A DNA stretch of 64,000 bases from Pseudomonas monteilii NBRC 103158 = DSM 14164 (GCF_000730605.1 NZ_BBIS01000030.1:62001-126000); one strand, 5' to 3'. Counted from the stretch's first letter, positions 34,492-43,375 are shown. Numbers and translations: made by a program. Notes: a model not told the origin generated them from the letters alone.

Positions 34492-35100
34492 TTACTTGAT
34501 AAACCGCACTTGACTGTTGATCTTCTCCATCACCGCCCCCTTGCGCTCATTGAAGCGCGCCTTGTTCTGCTCGAACAGGTTGTTGCCCTTGGTATCGATC
34601 GAGATGATCAGCGGCCCGAACTCACGCACGCGGTTCACCCACAGCGTTTCCGGCATGCCCAGGTCCTGCCATTCTGCCCGCTCGATCTCTTCCACCTGAG
34701 TGGCCGCCAGCACCGCGCAGCCCCCCGGGAACACCGCATGTACCGCCTTGTTCTCCAGGCAGCCGGTGGTGGTCTCCGGGCCCATGCCGCCCTTGCCGAC
34801 AATCAGCTTCACACCGGTCTGCTCGATGAACTGTTTCTCGAATTTTTCCATGCGCATGCTGGTGGTTGGCCCGATGGAAACCATCTCGAAGCTGCCGTCG
34901 TCTTTCTTCCTGACAATGGGGCCGGCGTGGAAGATCGCGCCGCCACGCAGGTCTACCGGAAGTTCGCGACCCAACTCGATGAGGCGCCGGTGTGCCACGT
35001 CGCGGCAGGTCACCAGTTGGCCGGTGAGGTAGACGACATCGCCCACGTTGAGGTTGGCCAGGTCTTCGTCGCTGATCGGGGTGCTGAGGATCTTTTTCAC
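34492..35100 (-). CDS. L-tartrate dehydratase / class I fumarase, beta subunit
   Basis: A 202-residue beta subunit of a two-subunit class I hydro-lyase. Family segments are DVVYLTGQLVTCRDVAHRR, AIFHAGPIVRKK, SIGPTTSMRMEKFE and GKGGMGPETTTGC. With its alpha partner it would bind a [4Fe-4S] cluster and dehydrate L-tartrate to oxaloacetate or hydrate fumarate. It begins with GTG, overlapping the alpha stop by 4 bases. This subunit looks intact, but the alpha gene next to it has lost its 5' third, so the enzyme is probably dead. Confidence 0.88.
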   Translation of the reverse strand: MKKILSTPISDEDLANLNVGDVVYLTGQLVTCRDVAHRRLIELGRELPVDLRGGAIFHAGPIVRKKDDGSFEMVSIGPTTSMRMEKFEKQFIEQTGVKLIVGKGGMGPETTTGCLENKAVHAVFPGGCAVLAATQVEEIERAEWQDLGMPETLWVNRVREFGPLIISIDTKGNNLFEQNKARFNERKGAVMEKINSQVRFIK

Positions 35101-35755
35101 AGTACTACCCCTTCATGGGAGAGGATGTCGTAGGTCAGGTCGGCGTTGATGCGGATCTTGCCGCGGCGGTGGGCCCAGCAACCGGTGGACACCGCCACGC
35201 CTATGGTGGAGGGGTGGCGGGCCGAAGACTCGATGTTCACCCCCATCACGCTGCTGTTGCCGGTCAGGCCCTGCGGGCCGATACCGATTTCGTTCAGGCC
35301 TTCCTCCAGCAGCTTTTCCATCATGGCCGCGCTTTCATTGGGGTGGCTGGAGTCCACTTCACGCAGAATGGCCTTCTTCGACAGGCGTGCCGCTGTTTCT
35401 ACCGAGGTCGAAACCCCAACCCCCACCAGCAAAGGCGGGCAGGCATTGACCCCGCGCGAGGTGATCACATCGAAGACAAACTCGGTCACCCCTTCATAGC
35501 CTTGCCCCGGCATCAGCACCTTGGCCGAACCTGGCAAGGTGCAGCCGCCACCGGCCATGTACACATCGACAATGCAGTGATCGGCATCGGGGATGGTTTC
35601 CCAGTCCAGCCACGGGATTTTCGAGCCGGTGTTGGTGCCGGTGTTTTTCTCGATGAAGGTTTCCACCGCGTTGTGGCGCAACGGCCCCTGAATGGTGGCT
35701 TCCTTGGTGGCGTTTTCGAGGATGCCTTCCATCTCACCGTCCGGCCAGTGGCCCG
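35097..35755 (-). pseudogene. Tartrate dehydratase/fumarase alpha subunit, 5'-truncated
   Basis: About 215 C-terminal residues of an alpha subunit are intact: EMEGILENATKEAT, PLRHNAVETF, VYMAGGGCTLPGSAKVLM, GVNACPPLLVGVG, LTGNSSVMGVNIESSARH and STGCWAHRRG. E. coli TtdA is about 300 residues; the missing ~90 include the conserved CQDTG segment whose cysteine binds the iron-sulfur cluster. The frame runs straight into sequence that reads, in another frame, as a TonB receptor. An ATG at 35732 could start a short protein, but it would lack the cluster ligand. I read this as a pseudogene made by deletion or recombination near 35745-35760. Confidence 0.8.
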
Positions 35756-35911
35756 CCTTGCAGGGTGTAGTCGACCCACACCGAGGCCAGGTGGCGCGGC
35801 ACACGTACCGGCGCATTGCCCGCGCACCATCAAGGTGTTGTCGGTCCGGTTGTTGCCGGACACGTGGGTGTGTACGCCAGCGGTGTAGCTCACGGCTTCG
35901 GTAATGATGAA
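35756..35911 (-). pseudogene. Fragmented TonB-dependent receptor remnant
   Basis: Reading on the minus strand, one frame gives ITEAVSYTAGVHTHVSGNNR followed by DNTLMVRG, which matches the plug domain of siderophore receptors. The next bases, in a different frame, give NAPVRVPRHLASVWVDYTLQ, which matches a barrel segment close to the C-terminus. So a ~700-residue receptor has collapsed to about 50 codons by an internal deletion. It abuts the truncated tartrate dehydratase alpha gene. Family matching is by eye, but both halves are distinctive. Confidence 0.7.
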
Positions 35912-35954
35912 CACAGCAAGACGTGAGGGGTACGAGGTATACAAGGTTTGATGA

Positions 35955-36005
35955 ATCGAATACGATGCATTCTCAAGGTTTTTCTATTTTTGCACTGTAT
36001 TCGAT
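35955..36005. promoter_or_regulatory. Putative HipB operator
   Basis: ATCGAATAC (35955-35963) and GTATTCGAT (35997-36005) are perfect inverted repeats 33 bases apart, flanking an AT-rich segment just before the antitoxin gene. Spaced inverted half-sites are typical of autoregulated hipBA promoters. This also argues for the antitoxin start at 36016 instead of 36004, which lies inside the repeat. Confidence 0.55.
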
Positions 36006-36015
36006 GCACTCAAGT

Positions 36016-36270
36016 ATGAATGAATTAGGCAATCTGATAAAAAAACTGCGCAAGGAGGCCGGCCTGTCACAGGCGCAACTTGCCCAGCGGCATGGTATGA
36101 GCCGGGCGACCATCTCTGGCATCGAGAACAACACGATTCCCGAAGTCGGGATCCGCAAGGTCGCCGCAATCCTTGAGGGCCTGGGTTACGAGTTGACGGC
36201 AACGCCCAAGCGTCGGCGCAAGACCCTTGACGAGTTGAAGGCCGGGGGTATCCATGACCAGTCAGCGTGA
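36016..36270 (+). CDS. hipB: HipB-like antitoxin, XRE family
   Basis: An 84-residue DNA-binding protein with a Cro/C1 helix-turn-helix (about 5-60): LGNLIKKLRKEAGLSQAQLA followed by RHGMSRATISGIENN and ILEGLGYEL. The C-terminal tail is basic. It overlaps the toxin gene by 17 bases, the standard hipBA layout, and should both neutralise HipA and repress the pair through the inverted repeats upstream. The start at 36016 is chosen because in-frame codons further up fall in the operator. The gene sits directly beside pseudogene debris, as mobile toxin-antitoxin modules often do. Confidence 0.85.
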   Translation: MNELGNLIKKLRKEAGLSQAQLAQRHGMSRATISGIENNTIPEVGIRKVAAILEGLGYELTATPKRRRKTLDELKAGGIHDQSA

Positions 36271-37486
36271 TCGTTTGTACATTGGCGCCAGCGGTGAGGC
36301 TGTCGGAACACTTGGCCGCAGCGAGGATAACCTGCGTGATTCGGTCTTTGTTTACAACGCGGCGGTCACTGAGGAACAGGCTGTTTCCCTGACCATGCCG
36401 GTGCGCCTCGAAAGCTACAAGTGGGAGTACGGCATACACCCACTGTTCGAAATGCATATCCCGGAAGGGCACCTCAAAGAGGAATTGATGCGCCGCTTCA
36501 GCAAGTCGGTGCGGGGTTTTGACGACTTTGCGCTGCTGGGTATCGTCGGTCCACACCAGCTAGGCCGCATCAGCATTGCCCAGCATGCCAGCGACCAGCC
36601 GCTACCGGGCATCAAGCTCGCCAACCTGCTGATTCACGACGGAGCCACAGACCTGTTCAATGACCTTTTGAGCACTTACGCGACCTATTCAGGGGTATCA
36701 GGTGTTCAACCCAAGGTGCTGGTGCGTGATACCGATGAAGTAGGAGCCGAAGTTGGCCGGTTCACCCATCGAGGTGCTACGCACTTGGTGAAGGCATTCA
36801 ATGAAGCAGAGTTCCCGCAGTTGGCCGCCAACGAGTTTTTCTGCATGCGGGCGGCCCTTCACTGTGGCCTTGAGGTACCGGAATTTCAACTGAGCCAGCA
36901 TGGGCAGTTTCTGGTTGTGAGACGCTTCGACATCGGCAGCGACAGCTACCTCGGGTTTGAAGACATGTGTGTGCTTTCCGGGTGGGGGACGCGCAAGAAG
37001 TACGACGGCAGTTACCAAGGCTGCGCGCAACTGATCAAACTTTATGTCACCCCCGGCCGGGTACCGGACGCGCTGGAAAGCTTCTTCACGCTGGTAGCGC
37101 TTTGTGCGGGCATTCAGAACGGCGATGCTCACTTGAAGAACTTCGGCCTGCTGTACGAGAACTGTGCGGAAGATGCCGACATCCGGCTTGCACCCGCTTA
37201 CGATTTGGTGACCACGACGGTGTACAACAGCCACGATATCATGGGGCTGTTGCTGGGTGGCTCCAAGGCCTGGCCCAAACGCAAGATGCTGGTGCAGTTC
37301 GGGCGCACCGCCTGCAACCTTACGCAATCGCGCTGCGATGAGTTGCTTAACAAAGTCGAAGTCGGCATCAACCGTGCGATGGCGGAATTATCGGATTATC
37401 GCAACAGCCATCCGGCATTTGAGCGCATAGGGGAGAAGATGGCCGCTGCGTGGGCCCAGGGCATGAACAGAAGTATTGTGGCCTAG
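36254..37486 (+). CDS. hipA: HipA-family serine/threonine kinase toxin
   Basis: A 410-residue kinase toxin. An N-terminal couple domain (about 1-110) is followed by the kinase lobe. The P-loop-like segment SGVSGVQPKVLV matches the region that holds the autophosphorylation serine of E. coli HipA. Catalytic residues lie in IQNGDAHLKNFGLL and the metal Asp in LAPAYDLVTT. E. coli HipA phosphorylates glutamyl-tRNA synthetase and causes persistence; whether this homologue has the same target is unknown. Full length and intact motifs suggest an active toxin. It is coupled to hipB. Confidence 0.9.
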   Translation: MTSQRDRLYIGASGEAVGTLGRSEDNLRDSVFVYNAAVTEEQAVSLTMPVRLESYKWEYGIHPLFEMHIPEGHLKEELMRRFSKSVRGFDDFALLGIVGPHQLGRISIAQHASDQPLPGIKLANLLIHDGATDLFNDLLSTYATYSGVSGVQPKVLVRDTDEVGAEVGRFTHRGATHLVKAFNEAEFPQLAANEFFCMRAALHCGLEVPEFQLSQHGQFLVVRRFDIGSDSYLGFEDMCVLSGWGTRKKYDGSYQGCAQLIKLYVTPGRVPDALESFFTLVALCAGIQNGDAHLKNFGLLYENCAEDADIRLAPAYDLVTTTVYNSHDIMGLLLGGSKAWPKRKMLVQFGRTACNLTQSRCDELLNKVEVGINRAMAELSDYRNSHPAFERIGEKMAAAWAQGMNRSIVA

Positions 37487-37546
37487 GGTTTGGGACCTGG
37501 CCACGCGTTATACTCCGCGCCATTTTGCCAATGGCCGGAGTACGCT

Positions 37547-38032
37547 ATGCGCCAGGTTTTGCTCATCGTCGATGTCCAGTCCACCTTCAGCCCGCCCGAG
37601 TGGCTGGTTGATGGTTTGCGGCGGTTGTCAGCGAATATCCCTACCATTGCTTCGGTCGAGTTGCATGACGAACAGGTCACACCGTTCGAGCGGCAACTCG
37701 GCTGGCACCCGGCGGCTGAGGACGAGAGCCTGGTCGAAGCCGACCAGGTCTTTATCAAGCATGGCTACGGGCAGAGCGCCGAAGCTATCGAGTACATTCG
37801 GCAGCTGGGTGTAGAGCGGGTGCTGGTGTGCGGGCTGCAGACCGAAACCTGCGTGCTGGCCGCTGGCTTTGCCCTGTTCGATGCGGGGCTGACGCCTACC
37901 CTGGTGACGGACATGACCGTAGGCTCTTCGCTGGACCGTTCGGGCAAGCTGGGCATCGCGTTGTGGCAGCATCACTTCCGTCAAGTCACTACTTCGGTAG
38001 AGGTACTGGCCGAACTGGCCGGACAGGCCTGA
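37547..38032 (+). CDS. Isochorismatase-family cysteine hydrolase
   Basis: A 161-residue cysteine hydrolase. The catalytic triad of the family is visible: Asp in LLIVDVQSTF, Lys in FIKHGYG and Cys in LQTETCVLAAGF. The short length is like nicotinamidase-related proteins of unknown substrate rather than true isochorismatase (which is longer or fused). The start at 37547 has GGAG upstream. The gap that follows (38033-38177) contains no convincing gene. Confidence 0.88.
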   Translation: MRQVLLIVDVQSTFSPPEWLVDGLRRLSANIPTIASVELHDEQVTPFERQLGWHPAAEDESLVEADQVFIKHGYGQSAEAIEYIRQLGVERVLVCGLQTETCVLAAGFALFDAGLTPTLVTDMTVGSSLDRSGKLGIALWQHHFRQVTTSVEVLAELAGQA

Positions 38033-38177
38033 CGCATGTCGTCACTTTACCGTCATCTGGCGCCTCGAGCTCCCGGGCCAGGTCAATGTGCTGGCGATTC
38101 CCAAACCTGTGAAGTTGCAGGATGGCGACGTCGATTATAGCGCCCGCTACAGTACGTGGTATCGGAATTGCCCAGCC

Positions 38178-40949
38178 TCAAGCGGAGGTGGCGCGCTCGG
38201 CTGCATCTGCTCCGCGCGCCGGGTTCTGCCTGTTCTTGCGGTTGAATAGAAGGCGCAACAGGGTATTCCAGCAGTAGGCCACCAGCACCCCGCCGGCCAG
38301 TGCCAGGGTTACCTCGAACAGTGGGTGATTGAAAATACGGCCCGCCAGCGACAGGAACTGGAAATGTGTCAGGTAGATATACAAGGTTGACGAGGCAATC
38401 ACCGCACCTGCCCGTGCCACCAGGGCAGGCACTGGCACCGAGCGAACCCAGATCAGGGCCAGCATCGCCGGCAGCGCGATATCGATATAGCGCGAGAATG
38501 TCTGCCAGCCCACGCCGGCAATCGCCATCAGGTCCAGCTCGCCGACCACCAGCACCGCCACCGCGCTGGCCACCCATTTACGCGCGGTAGTGTCGGCATG
38601 GTGCACAGCCATGCCCAACACCATGACGGCCAGGAAATGCTGTGGTACCCGGTTGAACAGCGCACCGGCGTCGAACACGAAGCGGCTGACCAGCACATCC
38701 AATGCCACCAGCGCACAGGTCGCAATGATCAGGCAGCGGAACGGGTCGGCGAGGACCACCTGGCGCACACGCCGGATCGACAACACCAGGCCGATGATCA
38801 GGATCATCTGCACCAGCACTTCGATGTACCAGTAATTGAACACACTGACCTCGCTGGCCGGGAACCAGTTGGAAACCAACAGCAGCGATTGCCAGTGCAG
38901 GTGGTCGAATACCAGCTGGATCAGCGCGGTGTACAGCACCGTTGGCACCACGATGGCTGCCAGCGACCTGAGCAGTGTGCGCGCATCGCCACGTTCTTCG
39001 ATGGCCTTGAGCTGGAATCGCGCCAGGCTGATGCCGGAAACCAGGAACAGCACCGACGTTTCGCCCACGATCAGCCAGTGGTCGAACGCGCTCAGGTGGC
39101 CGACCACGATCAGGATGATGGCAAGCATGCGCACGAACACCGGCATTTCCATCACCCGCCAAGGGCCCTTGGGCGGTGCGCTCAGTTCGGCCAGCTGGCT
39201 CACCGGCAGGGTTTCCCAACGTTCAGGGAGGTGACCGATCAGTTCCTCCAGCACGCGTGAAGCCTGCACGAACGACAGTGAATCGCCGCCCAGCTCGACG
39301 AAACTCAACCTGGCATCCAGGCGTGGCACCTGGAGGATGCGCGCCCAGGCGGTGCTCAGCTTTTCCGCCAGTGGGGACAGGAGCACGTTGGCCGTGTCGT
39401 CAAAGGGCGCAGGCAGGGCGCGTTTGTCGAGCTTACCGTTTGGGGTGAGCGGCAGGGCATCGAGGAACACGAAAAGCGCCGGCACCATGTAGTCCGGCAG
39501 TTGGCCGCTGAGCGCCTGGCGCAGTGCATCGGGGGTGGTGGGCGTGCGGCTGACGCAATAGGCAACCAGCCGGGTCGAGGCGCTGTCGTGATTAGCCACG
39601 ACCACGCATTGCCCGATGTGCGGGTGGCGGGTGATGGCGTTTTCGATTTCCGCCAGCTCGATGCGATGGCCACGGATTTTCACCTGGCTGTCGCCGCGTC
39701 CCAGAAAACGGGCGCTGCCATCGACCAGGCAGGTGCCCAGGTCACCCGTGCGGTAGCAGCGGTCGCTTGAGTCGCCGGTGAACGGGTTGGCGACGAACTT
39801 GGCCTCGGTCAGTGCCGGGTCGCCCCAGTAGCCTTGGGACAGGTAGGGGCTGCGGATCAGGATTTCGCCCGTTTCCCCTTCGCTGACCAACTGGTTGGCC
39901 GGGTTGACCACCAGCAACTGTGCATTGGCGATGCCCTTGCCCAACGGGACACGCGCATTGTCGGCGTGCGGGTCAAGCATATGGAAGGCCATTGCTTGTG
40001 GTGTTTCGGTGGTGCCGTAGAAGTTCACATTGACGGCGTTGGGCGCAATGGCGCGGATTTGTTGGTACAGCGCCGGGCTGAGCGCATCGCCGCCCCAGAA
40101 CAGGTAGCGTAGCCGGTCGAGCACCTGGCCATTCAGGTGTGCGCCGGTTTCGATCAGCTTGCCCAGTGGCGGGGTGAGGTGGATCACGCTCACGTTGTGC
40201 TGATGAATCCAGCTGGCCAGCCGGGACGGGTCGGTCAGGGTTGGCTGGGCAGGGCAGGCGATGGTCGCGCCGATCGACAGAGGCGTGAACACGTCGCGGT
40301 ACACCGGGTCGTGGCCCAGGCCGGAAAGCAGGGAGAAGGTGTCGGCCTGGCTGAAGCGATGCCGGCGTACATGCCAGTCGATGAAGTGCACCAGCGGCGC
40401 GTGGTGGGTGACGATGCCCTTGGGTTCACCGGTGCTGCCCGAGGTGAAGGTGATGTAGGCAGGGTGTTCGGGGTTTACGGCGGGCAGCGCCACAGGCAGG
40501 TTGGGGAAGGCTTGCAGTGCGTCAGCGGGGGCTTGCGGCACCGTAACGACAAGAGGGCAGTCGGTATCGACGGTCGCCTCGCCACAGCGCAGGACCACGG
40601 CCGGCCCCAATGTGCGGACGATCTGTGCAATGCGCGCAGGCGGGTAGGCGGCGTCGGCCACGGTAAAGGCCAGGCCGGCGCGCAGGCAGCCGAGCATGGC
40701 GTATACCAGGGCGGCGCAGCGGCTGGCGACGATGACCACACGATCGGTGCCGCTGGCAGCGTTTTCTACCAGATAGGCGGCAATGCCCTGACTGATCTGC
40801 GCGAGCTGGGCATAGCTGCAGGTGGTGTGCTGGGCATGAATGGCGATGGCATCCGGGCAGTGACCGGCCTGTTCGAGGAAGGCGTGGTGAATGGGCTGCT
40901 CGGCACGGTACTCCAGGCACAGCGTCGGGTTCGGGCGCAGGTCCGGCAT
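38178..40949 (-). CDS. Orphan adenylation-carrier-membrane acyltransferase protein
   Basis: A 923-residue three-part protein. Residues ~15-510 are an NRPS-type adenylation domain: TSGSTGEPKG (A3), YGTTET (A5), YRTGDLG (A7), LGRGDSQVKIRGHRIE (A8), LPLTPNGKLDKRAL (A10). Residues ~525-600 are a carrier domain with phosphopantetheine Ser557 in LGGDSLSF. Residues ~615-900 are about ten membrane helices like acyltransferase_3, with VGHLSAFDHW near the start. The A4 segment is GLGHDPVYRDVF; HDPxxRD recalls Lys2/aminoadipate-reductase adenylation domains rather than common amino-acid ones. No condensation or thioesterase domain is present. It probably activates a carboxylic acid and passes it to a membrane acceptor. 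Start placed at 40949; upstream in-frame codons look non-coding. Confidence 0.85.
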   Translation of the reverse strand: MPDLRPNPTLCLEYRAEQPIHHAFLEQAGHCPDAIAIHAQHTTCSYAQLAQISQGIAAYLVENAASGTDRVVIVASRCAALVYAMLGCLRAGLAFTVADAAYPPARIAQIVRTLGPAVVLRCGEATVDTDCPLVVTVPQAPADALQAFPNLPVALPAVNPEHPAYITFTSGSTGEPKGIVTHHAPLVHFIDWHVRRHRFSQADTFSLLSGLGHDPVYRDVFTPLSIGATIACPAQPTLTDPSRLASWIHQHNVSVIHLTPPLGKLIETGAHLNGQVLDRLRYLFWGGDALSPALYQQIRAIAPNAVNVNFYGTTETPQAMAFHMLDPHADNARVPLGKGIANAQLLVVNPANQLVSEGETGEILIRSPYLSQGYWGDPALTEAKFVANPFTGDSSDRCYRTGDLGTCLVDGSARFLGRGDSQVKIRGHRIELAEIENAITRHPHIGQCVVVANHDSASTRLVAYCVSRTPTTPDALRQALSGQLPDYMVPALFVFLDALPLTPNGKLDKRALPAPFDDTANVLLSPLAEKLSTAWARILQVPRLDARLSFVELGGDSLSFVQASRVLEELIGHLPERWETLPVSQLAELSAPPKGPWRVMEMPVFVRMLAIILIVVGHLSAFDHWLIVGETSVLFLVSGISLARFQLKAIEERGDARTLLRSLAAIVVPTVLYTALIQLVFDHLHWQSLLLVSNWFPASEVSVFNYWYIEVLVQMILIIGLVLSIRRVRQVVLADPFRCLIIATCALVALDVLVSRFVFDAGALFNRVPQHFLAVMVLGMAVHHADTTARKWVASAVAVLVVGELDLMAIAGVGWQTFSRYIDIALPAMLALIWVRSVPVPALVARAGAVIASSTLYIYLTHFQFLSLAGRIFNHPLFEVTLALAGGVLVAYCWNTLLRLLFNRKNRQNPARGADAAERATSA

Positions 40950-41484
40950 GATGGGTAAGGGCTCCGCATGAACGTTGGGGCTGGCTGGTAGCACAACGCT
41001 AGTGCACGGTGGCCGGTGGCGCCAATCCGAGTGGCTGCTGCGCGATAGCCGGGTGCGCACCCTGTGAGAGAGGATTTACCTGCGAACACTCGCAAAGACG
41101 GTGCCACGCACCACGCTGTATTTTTGACCGCCCAAAGGATCAATCTCAGATGTTTCCTACAAGGAATTAGGACGCCCCATGAACCTTCGGCAAGCGATTC
41201 CTCGTTAGTGTTCAGGGACCATCACGGTCCCTTTCAAGGCCTACTGGGCTATCGCCCGGCTCTTCATGCAGCAAGGCCCTGAAGCCCTACCCACATTCGT
41301 GCACCCACCCCGCGACTGGAACGACGACGATGGCCTGAGCCACATGCATTGCCTGGCACCAAAGGTTGAATGGCCAGCGGACATAGACCGCGAATCCCGT
41401 ACTGCACCCTCTGAAGAAGCTGCAGTGGATGGCACCGGCTAGAACCGCTCTCACAGGGGCTCTGCAAAAATTGCTACGGTGGAT
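40950..41484. other. Intergenic region between adenylation gene and dmpR
   Basis: This 535-base stretch holds the promoter of the adenylation gene on its left side. In the middle ATG-AACCTTCGG (41180) opens a nine-codon frame behind AGGA that stops at once. To its right a 58-codon frame with genomic codon use is listed separately. Nothing else with gene character is seen. Confidence 0.5.
41266..41442 (+). CDS. Possible small protein or remnant
   Basis: A 58-codon frame, starting MQQGPEALPTFVHPPRDW and ending EEAAVDGTG. Codon choice is like that of neighbouring genes, and the frame stays open about 19 codons upstream of the ATG, where GTITVPFKAYWAIARLF reads like protein. No good ribosome site precedes the ATG. 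It may be the tail of a gene whose start was damaged: a well-placed ATG at 41180 lies in another reading context and stops after nine codons. No family recognised. Confidence 0.35.
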   Translation: MQQGPEALPTFVHPPRDWNDDDGLSHMHCLAPKVEWPADIDRESRTAPSEEAAVDGTG

Positions 41485-43161
41485 TCACCCCCTCTTCAGC
41501 CTGTAGGCCAGGGCAGGGCGGGTCATGCCGAGCAGGCGGGCGGCTTCGGAAACGTTCTGCCCACAGCGCTGCATGGCCTCCTGCATCAGCACCGCCTCGA
41601 CGGCGTCCAGGCCTGTACCGCTGTCGAGAATCTGCGCCACCCAGCCGGGCGTAGCCTGGTCACCGTCTGCCACCAGCCGGCCATCGCTGCCCAGTCCGAT
41701 ACTGTCGAAAGCCGGAGGGGCATGCGGGAACAGCGCGTCCAGGCCGATGCTCTGATTCTCGTCGGTGATGATCACCCCGCGCTCCATGAGGTTTTCCAGT
41801 TCGCGGATGTTGCCCGGCCAGTCGTATTGCAGGCACACCTGCATCGCCCGGTCGCTGAGCCCACGGGTTTTCTTGCCGTAGCTGTGGTGCAGGCGGCCGA
41901 GGAAGTGCTCGATCAGCAGCGGGATGTCTTCGCGGCGTTCGCGCAGTGCCGGAATGTGCACCGGGAACACGTTCAGGCGGTAGAACAGGTCGGCCCGAAA
42001 GCGCCCATCCTTCACGGCCTGTTCGAGGTTTTCGTGGGTGGCGGCGATCACCCGTACATCCACCGACCGCGTGCGGCTGTCACCCACGCGCTCTAGTTCG
42101 CCTTCCTGCAGCACACGCAACAGGCTGGCCTGGGCGCGTGGGGTCAGCTCGACGATTTCGTCCAGGAACAGCGTGCCGCCGTTGGCCCGTTCGAAGCGGC
42201 CCATGCGTGCCTGCTGGGCGCCGGTGTAGGCGCCTTTCTCCACGCCGAACAGCTCGGCTTCGATCAGGTCCGGCGGTATGGTCGCGCAGTTCAGCGCCAC
42301 GAACGCGGCGCCAGCGCGCTCGCTGCGCAGGTGCAGGCTGCGGGCGATCACTTCCTTGCCAACCCCGGTTTCGCCCAGCAACAGCACCGAGGCCTTGCCA
42401 GGGGCGACTTTGTCGGTGAGTGCGCAGCAGCGCCGGTACACCGCCGACTGGCCGATGCCATAGAACTGCCCCGACTCGTACTGCAGGCGCTGGCGCAGGT
42501 TGGCCACCTGCACCTGCAGCGACTGCAGCTCGTCGATCACCGGGTCGCTCTGGAAGTAGCGCAGGAAGGTGTCGGCATCCTCCCATTGCTCCACTGGCTT
42601 GCCGATGATGCGGCATTCGCTGCCACCGCAGCCACGGCAACTGACCTCCTTGTACAGCACCTGGCGGCCGAGGAAGAACGAGCTGTAGCTGATGGCGTAA
42701 CCGAGCAGCATCCAGCACACCGGTTGCTCGGAATGGATGGCTTCGGACTGGCAGTTTTCCACCTCGAAGGAGTCCTGCCATTCGATGTCGGCGTAGAAAT
42801 GGCCGTTGTCCAGGTCGATTTCCAGCTGCAGCGGGCGCACCTTGACCATGCCCTTGAGCGAATGCAGTTGCGGGCCGATGAAGAACATGTCCACCGGGTT
42901 GCCATTGGGCCGCAGCTTGCGCGCCAGCTCGGCGTCCTTCAGCCCCGACTGGTAACCCAGGCGCAGGAAGAAGCCCTTGGCCCGCTCCACGCCAAGCATT
43001 TCGATCAGCTCGCGGCGCATGCTGGCCATGGTTGCGGCCTGCACCAGCAGCATGCGCTGCTCGTCCAGCCAGATCTTGCCTTCGGTGCCTTCGAACCGTA
43101 CCCGTTCGGTCAGGTCCTTCAGCGCCGGCGCAGGTTCCGGTGCCCTGTACTGGGTAATCAT
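41485..43161 (-). CDS. dmpR: DmpR/XylR-type phenol-responsive sigma-54 activator
   Basis: A 558-residue activator. The N-terminal XylR_N/V4R sensory region (about 15-210) includes CRGCGGSECR, typical of aromatic-sensing members. The AAA+ domain (about 235-470) has Walker A GETGVGKE, the sigma-54 contact loop GAYTGA, Walker B GGTLFLDEI and arginine-finger region. The C-terminal helix-turn-helix ends NVSEAARLLGMTRPALAYRLKR. It is divergent from the phenol hydroxylase operon, whose promoter is a sigma-54 type with upstream repeats. Phenols should bind the N-terminal domain and release the ATPase. All parts look intact. Confidence 0.95.
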   Translation of the reverse strand: MITQYRAPEPAPALKDLTERVRFEGTEGKIWLDEQRMLLVQAATMASMRRELIEMLGVERAKGFFLRLGYQSGLKDAELARKLRPNGNPVDMFFIGPQLHSLKGMVKVRPLQLEIDLDNGHFYADIEWQDSFEVENCQSEAIHSEQPVCWMLLGYAISYSSFFLGRQVLYKEVSCRGCGGSECRIIGKPVEQWEDADTFLRYFQSDPVIDELQSLQVQVANLRQRLQYESGQFYGIGQSAVYRRCCALTDKVAPGKASVLLLGETGVGKEVIARSLHLRSERAGAAFVALNCATIPPDLIEAELFGVEKGAYTGAQQARMGRFERANGGTLFLDEIVELTPRAQASLLRVLQEGELERVGDSRTRSVDVRVIAATHENLEQAVKDGRFRADLFYRLNVFPVHIPALRERREDIPLLIEHFLGRLHHSYGKKTRGLSDRAMQVCLQYDWPGNIRELENLMERGVIITDENQSIGLDALFPHAPPAFDSIGLGSDGRLVADGDQATPGWVAQILDSGTGLDAVEAVLMQEAMQRCGQNVSEAARLLGMTRPALAYRLKRG

Positions 43162-43327
43162 TCGCTTGCGCCCCTTGTTTGTAGTTGTATGGGGAATTGG
43201 CGTGCACCCGCTCAGGCAAGGCGGGTTTGCTGGTCACGCCGGGACGACCGCAGTCTGCAGGCAAGGCCCGGGTCGTTCTCTTTTCTAAACCGCCTGAAAG
43301 CGGCGCAAAAGTCAATCGCCGGTGACG

Positions 43328-43375
43328 TTTGCCATTTGCTCAAACGGCGCTGGCGCATTTGAGCAAATGATCAAA
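43328..43375. promoter_or_regulatory. DmpR upstream activating sequences
   Basis: Two imperfect palindromes, TTTGCCATTTGCTCAAA (43328-43344) and TTTGAGCAAATGATCAAA (43358-43375), resemble the paired TTGANCAATTGATCAA sites bound by DmpR/XylR. They are about 30 bases centre to centre and 110-155 bases upstream of the sigma-54 promoter. Between them and the promoter (about 43420-43470) is an AT-rich segment where IHF bending would be expected, though no exact IHF consensus is claimed. Confidence 0.8.

Noticed and set aside
38033..38177. Gene or gene fragment after the isochorismatase gene
   Set aside because: One frame gives a short protein-like stretch (VNVLAIPKPVKLQDGDVDYS), but there is no start, no family match by eye and the segment is too short to call.
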